Below are positions 31,518 to 35,152 of a DNA stretch of 35,152 bases, in pieces; within the stretch, counting starts at the first letter, position 1; every line of letters starts with the position of its first letter. The notes below the pieces were generated by a model that had not been told where the DNA came from, searched no databases, and worked only from the letters and a program-made list of their open reading frames with translations. The translations under genes and the position numbers were made by a program. Source of the DNA: Bacilli bacterium (GTDB lineage: Bacteria; Bacillota_I; Bacilli_A; RFN20; CAG-826); contig JAFSUM010000036.1 of NCBI GenBank assembly GCA_017445245.1, positions 1 through 35,152 of the forward strand, read 5' to 3'.

Positions 31518-32936
31518 TTATTCTTGCCCTAATAAAAGCATGTAATAACGGACCGCTTCGTGGGCAAAGACAATCGCGGAAAGATTTTCTTTTTCCCGTA
31601 ACGTCGGATAGAGAGCGAGAAGATCTTTGGCAGAGGGACAAAGGAAATGAAGGAGTCCCGCGATCGCGGTTAATATCGCCTCTTCCTCGTCCTCTAGTTC
31701 AGGCTCTTTTTCGATGGCCTTGGAAACATAAGGGGCGAGGAGGGACTTCCACTGCGTCTTTTCCGAAGTGAGTTTGGAGAGAAGAGAGAACGTGCCGTAA
31801 TTCTCGCTAACCCCATCGAACACTGTTTTCATGAAAGCGGCGAACCGTTCGTAGGGGGCTTGGCTTTGTTCATCGATAAGACTCGTCACACTAGCAAGGC
31901 CTTCCTGAATGTATTTGGCATAGGCTTCGCGGCTGATGCGGTCTTGGATTAGAGTGCACATATCATCGAGGAAGGCCTTTTGACCTCCCGTTTTGGAGAA
32001 GTCTTCCTTAAAGCGCTTCTCGGCATTGAAGACGTGCCGGATGTCGAGCATCATCGGTACGAACGTCGGCGGAAGCACTTCGATCCCTTCGCTAGAAAGA
32101 CGGGAAAGAATCTCGTTCTCCTTTTCGATAGAGAGAACGAATTCGTGCTCCTGTCCATAATGGACGAAACCAAACGAAGCAAAGGGAACCCGGGGGACGA
32201 GGTCTTCGGGGTTGATAACGTTATGGATGGAGGCGGCGCAGCTGCTATTGACTTGGCCGGCCCGCGGAGCGGCAAACGTGTACGTGTAGATGCGGGAAAG
32301 GTCGAGATTGGCCTTCCCGAAGCGTCTAGACGTGCGCTCGTTTTCGCCTAATCCGCGCGAAAGTTCGTCGGCAAACAAAGAGGCAACTCCGCCAGCCCGG
32401 CTATATCCGCACGCCCAAACGGCGATATCTCCTTTCGCCTTAATCCGTTTCAAATACGATTCGAATTCGACATAGAGCTTTTCGCTGGCCAATTGGAATC
32501 CTTCATGAGGCCCCGTCGGACCAAGGAGGACATTCGAGCCCCATTCGGCCCCATACCGCCCGCCGCGGATACCGACGGCGACCAAAAGGAACTTCTTCTT
32601 TCCTTTTTTGATTTTGCGGACACCAAAGACGAAGCCAAGGGAAGACGACGTTGCCTGATGGGCGTAATCCTCGCTAGCATAGATTTTGGTGAAACCTGCT
32701 TGCTCGAGATAGGAAATCGCATTGGCCCCACCGTTTTTCTGCAAATCCATCGAGGTGAAGCTACTAAGCGCGAGCCCAAACGACATCATGGCTAGCTTTG
32801 GCTGATACGCTTTCGGATCATCGAAAGCTTCGATATCGAAAGAAAGACTCCGCCAATACTCCGTCCTTCGGAAGGGAAGGGGGAAGCGTACCTCAACCTC
32901 GGGTTTAGCCTTTTTGAATAGCGATAAGAACCTCAT
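31518..32936 (-). CDS. Lipase class 3-like alpha/beta hydrolase
   Basis: A 472-residue predicted cytosolic hydrolase. The nucleophile elbow is GYSRAGG, where class 3 lipases have GHSLGG or GYSRGA, and the segment INPEDLVPRVP is the usual catalytic Asp region; a His further on (IRHVFN) may finish the triad. The N-terminal half carries a lipase-like DYAHQATSSSLGF stretch. There is no signal peptide or membrane span, unlike secreted lipases, and the C-terminal 170 residues are helical and of unknown role. There is no ribosome site; TAAAAT ends 8 bases before the ATG. It is convergent with birA, 32 bases away. Confidence 0.7.
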   Translation of the reverse strand: MRFLSLFKKAKPEVEVRFPLPFRRTEYWRSLSFDIEAFDDPKAYQPKLAMMSFGLALSSFTSMDLQKNGGANAISYLEQAGFTKIYASEDYAHQATSSSLGFVFGVRKIKKGKKKFLLVAVGIRGGRYGAEWGSNVLLGPTGPHEGFQLASEKLYVEFESYLKRIKAKGDIAVWACGYSRAGGVASLFADELSRGLGENERTSRRFGKANLDLSRIYTYTFAAPRAGQVNSSCAASIHNVINPEDLVPRVPFASFGFVHYGQEHEFVLSIEKENEILSRLSSEGIEVLPPTFVPMMLDIRHVFNAEKRFKEDFSKTGGQKAFLDDMCTLIQDRISREAYAKYIQEGLASVTSLIDEQSQAPYERFAAFMKTVFDGVSENYGTFSLLSKLTSEKTQWKSLLAPYVSKAIEKEPELEDEEEAILTAIAGLLHFLCPSAKDLLALYPTLREKENLSAIVFAHEAVRYYMLLLGQE

Positions 32937-32944
32937 CAGGCCAT

Positions 32945-32950
32945 ATTTTA
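32945..32950 (-). promoter_or_regulatory. -10 element 8 bases before the lipase-like gene
   Basis: TAAAAT, ATGGCCTG, ATG on the minus strand. No Shine-Dalgarno sequence. A weaker instance of the close-promoter pattern. Confidence 0.3.
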
Positions 32951-32988
32951 GGGCAGCCTTGTCCCTTTGTCGCTTTCTTTCTCAAAAG

Positions 32989-33002
32989 AGAAAAGGTTTT
33001 CA
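32989..33002 (+). promoter_or_regulatory. cre-like operator before the alpha-amylase gene
   Basis: AGAAAAGGTTTTCA matches the cre consensus at all but two of its defined positions (first base and the central C). It lies 25 bases before the -10 (33027-33032), around the expected -35, suitable for catabolite or starch repression. Confidence 0.4.
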
Positions 33003-33026
33003 GTTTCTTTTCGCCTATGCGCATGC

Positions 33027-33032
33027 TAACGT
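33027..33032 (+). promoter_or_regulatory. -10 element 6 bases before the alpha-amylase gene
   Basis: TAACGT (33027-33032), AGGGGT, ATG 33039. The AGGGG could serve as a weak ribosome site but would lie before the expected transcript start. Confidence 0.4.
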
Positions 33033-33038
33033 AGGGGT

Positions 33039-35152
33039 ATGAAACGCATCGTCCCCTCTTTTTTATTGGCCCTAGCTACCATGGTCCTCGCCTCCTGTGG
33101 CGGATCACCTTCCTCCATTTCCTCTTCTATTGAAGAGACAAGCGAAGGAACCCTCCCATCCAAGGAAGAGACTTCTATCGTCGAGAGTTCTTCGGAGTTT
33201 TCTTCCGAACCCGCGCCGGAGCCTTCTTCTGAGCCGGAGCCCGAACCTTCCTCCGAATTGGAACCTTCTAGCGAGCCCGAACCTGAACCGTCCTCTGAAC
33301 CGGAACCCGAGCCCTCTTCGGAACCCGAGCCCGAACCCTCCAGCGAGATTTCCTCGCAAGAGCCTTCTAGCGAGCCTAAACCTGAACCGTCCTCTGAACC
33401 GGAGCCTTCTTCGGAACCCTCCAGTGAACAACCTTCTTCCTCGTCTAAGACGAGCTCGTCCCAATTCACCCCTCCTGCGGGTTTAGGCGTTGCCGATGGT
33501 CCGATCCTCCACTGCTTCAACTGGAGCCTAAACAACATCAAGGCCAAACTTCCTGAAATCAAGGAAGCTGGTTTCCGCAGCGTCCAAGTCTCCCCGATGC
33601 AACCCCAGAAAGATCCTTACGTGGGCGATTGGAAGAACGAATGGTGGAAGCTTTACCAACCCCTTGGTTTCCATGTCGCCGTCAATAACGAAAATGTCCT
33701 CGGCACGAAGAGCGATCTGACCGCCCTTTGCAAAGCGGCCAAAGACGAAGGCATCAAAGTCGTCATGGACGTCGTCGCCAACCACCTCGCTAACGGCAAT
33801 AACAGAGGCGAACTCAATTACAACGTCTCCCAGCACGAATCCTACATCTATAACAACCAAGGTCAGACCATCCACGAATACACCGACTGCAACGATAGCA
33901 ACACCCGTAACGTCGTTTGGGGCAACATCGGCATGCCTGACCTCAACACTTCCAACAAAAAGGTGCAGGAACGCGTTATTTCCCTTTTGAAGGAATACGT
34001 CGACTGCGGCGTCGACGGTTTCCGCTTCGACGCGGCCAAGCACATCGAAACGCCCGAGGACGGCGATTATGCCTCCGATTTCTGGCCTAGCGTTTTGGGC
34101 GCCACGACCGACTACGCCACCGGCAAAGGAAAAGAAGCCCCCTACTATTACGGCGAAATCCTCTATACCTGCGGCGGCGGCCGTTCTTGGGAAGCTTATA
34201 CCAAGATGATGTCCATCTGCGATAACGACCAGGGCAGCGCGATGCTCGAGGCCGTCGTCACCAAAAACCTCGGTGGCCTCTCCCAGGATTATCAGACCGT
34301 CAACGATGGTTCCAAACTCGTCCTTTGGGCCGAATCGCATGATACCTATTCCAACAATGACGGATCGGGTTATTCCCTCACCAAGAACTTCTCCGAAGCG
34401 GACATGAACAAGACCTACGTGGTGCAGACTTCCCGCAAGGGCGCCTCTTCTCTCTACCTCTCCCGTCCTAATGGCACCATCGGTTCGGTCGGCTCCACCG
34501 CTTTCGAATCCGATTCCGTCCGCGCCATCAACCAATTCCACACCCTCTTCGTCGGAAAAGACGAAGCCATCTACAAAACGGACGGCGCCTTCATTAACGT
34601 CCGCGGCAGCGGAACTGAATGCGGTGCGGCCATCGTCGGCATCAATTCCGCCTCGACTCTTAATCTCAAATTGAACCTCGCCGACGGCAAATACGTCGAC
34701 CTCGTCAACGGAACTCGTTATACGGTTTCTGGCGGTAACGTCTCGGTTACTCTCCATGAGAGCTGTGCCATCCTCGTCCCGGCTAACGCCTCCATCAATC
34801 CCCCTTCTGGCGATGGTCCCGCGATTACCTTTAATTGCGATAAGCCCGTCTTCGCCGATTCGACGAAGCTTTCCATCACCGTCGAAAACGCTGACTCCGC
34901 CACCTACAAAGTCGATGGCAAACCCTCCGTCTCCTTCTCGGATTCCGCAGAGGTGAACGTTACCTCCTCTTCCGCCAGTGCACGCATCGGCATCACCGTC
35001 GAGGCCACTAACGAATTCGGCTCGTCCTCCAAAACCTTCTATGTCTACAAAACGAGCGCGGAAACCCTGCAATCCACCATTATTCTTATTAACGTCCCCG
35101 AAACCGCCTATCCCTTTATCTGGGCTTGGCCGACGGGTAAAGACGGCGCCTG
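33039..35152 (+). CDS. GH13 alpha-amylase lipoprotein (3' end outside the window)
   Basis: An open frame of 704 codons runs off the right edge. The signal peptide has lipobox LASC (Cys20). Residues about 30-145 are a Ser/Pro/Glu linker of EPEPEPSSE repeats. The catalytic barrel follows with the four GH13 regions in order: [21 protein letters not shown] (nucleophile Asp), GEIL (acid/base Glu) and WAESHDTY. After the barrel, a beta domain and Ig-like part lead into what looks like the start of a CBM26-type starch-binding module ([18 protein letters not shown]). It should cut alpha-1,4-glucans at the cell surface and partner with the starch-binding protein at 8509. A 514-residue frame on the opposite strand is a shadow. 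Confidence 0.92.
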   Translation, partial: MKRIVPSFLLALATMVLASCGGSPSSISSSIEETSEGTLPSKEETSIVESSSEFSSEPAPEPSSEPEPEPSSELEPSSEPEPEPSSEPEPEPSSEPEPEPSSEISSQEPSSEPKPEPSSEPEPSSEPSSEQPSSSSKTSSSQFTPPAGLGVADGPILHCFNWSLNNIKAKLPEIKEAGFRSVQVSPMQPQKDPYVGDWKNEWWKLYQPLGFHVAVNNENVLGTKSDLTALCKAAKDEGIKVVMDVVANHLANGNNRGELNYNVSQHESYIYNNQGQTIHEYTDCNDSNTRNVVWGNIGMPDLNTSNKKVQERVISLLKEYVDCGVDGFRFDAAKHIETPEDGDYASDFWPSVLGATTDYATGKGKEAPYYYGEILYTCGGGRSWEAYTKMMSICDNDQGSAMLEAVVTKNLGGLSQDYQTVNDGSKLVLWAESHDTYSNNDGSGYSLTKNFSEADMNKTYVVQTSRKGASSLYLSRPNGTIGSVGSTAFESDSVRAINQFHTLFVGKDEAIYKTDGAFINVRGSGTECGAAIVGINSASTLNLKLNLADGKYVDLVNGTRYTVSGGNVSVTLHESCAILVPANASINPPSGDGPAITFNCDKPVFADSTKLSITVENADSATYKVDGKPSVSFSDSAEVNVTSSSASARIGITVEATNEFGSSSKTFYVYKTSAETLQSTIILINVPETAYPFIWAWPTGKDGA

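Noticed and set aside
31515-31551. Inverted repeat CCGTTATT / AATAACGG at the end of the lipase-like gene
   Set aside because: The loop is 21 bases, one arm is inside the coding region, and no T-run follows, so it is not a convincing terminator.
33528-35072. 514-residue open frame on the minus strand opposite the amylase
   Set aside because: It is low-complexity (Gly/Val/Asp rich) and lies exactly antisense to a GH13 gene with all catalytic motifs; it arises from the codon bias of that gene.

Overview
The window looks like chromosome of an anaerobic, fermentative member of the Bacillota, probably one of the uncultured gut Bacilli close to Erysipelotrichales/RF39/Acholeplasmatales. The clues are many short lipoproteins with Ser/Glu/Pro-rich linkers after the lipobox Cys, Gram-positive style AAAGGAG ribosome sites, a formate channel, and a sodium-pump oxaloacetate decarboxylase operon with a free biotin carrier. 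The standard code is used (TGA acts as a stop). GC is moderate. The taxonomic call is inference; there is no rRNA or tRNA in the window.

Layout. 1-3014: the tail of a probable transposase gene, a truncated AAA ATPase, a formate/nitrite transporter, and an ATPase/DUF4143 gene with a strict 33-bp repeat array. 3015-6900: a small lipoprotein, a six-repeat Cys-bearing beta-repeat protein, a serpin lipoprotein, and a CstA-type transporter. 7006-8443: a second ATPase/DUF4143 gene flanked by a 27-bp repeat. 8509-15707: a membrane-anchored starch-binding surface protein divergent from three paralogous lipoproteins, with LacI/CcpA-like operators between them. 15808-17294: two small membrane proteins, and between them a switch-like small RNA gene convergent with a tiny hydrophobic peptide gene (possible type I toxin-antitoxin layout). 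17420-25574: an endonuclease I lipoprotein, two NAD-dependent epimerases, an EFR1-type flavodoxin/ferredoxin protein, an HD phosphohydrolase, a membrane diguanylate cyclase, a glycosyltransferase 2 and a BioY biotin importer. 25690-31485: a tight operon of ATP-type PEP carboxykinase, oxaloacetate decarboxylase alpha/gamma/biotin carrier/beta, and BirA. 31518-35152: a lipase-like protein and a GH13 alpha-amylase lipoprotein that runs off the end.

How it fits together. BioY would bring in biotin, BirA would attach it to the carrier protein, and the decarboxylase would turn oxaloacetate into pyruvate while exporting sodium; PEP carboxykinase links this to the PEP pool, while the formate channel and CstA would move fermentation acids or peptides. 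The surface starch-binding protein and the alpha-amylase point to starch use; cre-like operators near both suggest shared sugar control.

The three observations most worth following are: (1) each of three P-loop ATPase genes carries its own private repeat array or repeat pair next to its start; (2) the small RNA/peptide locus at 16420-16720; (3) a recurrent promoter geometry in which a -10 hexamer ends exactly 6 (or 7) bases before the start codon of at least eight genes, predicting leaderless mRNAs.
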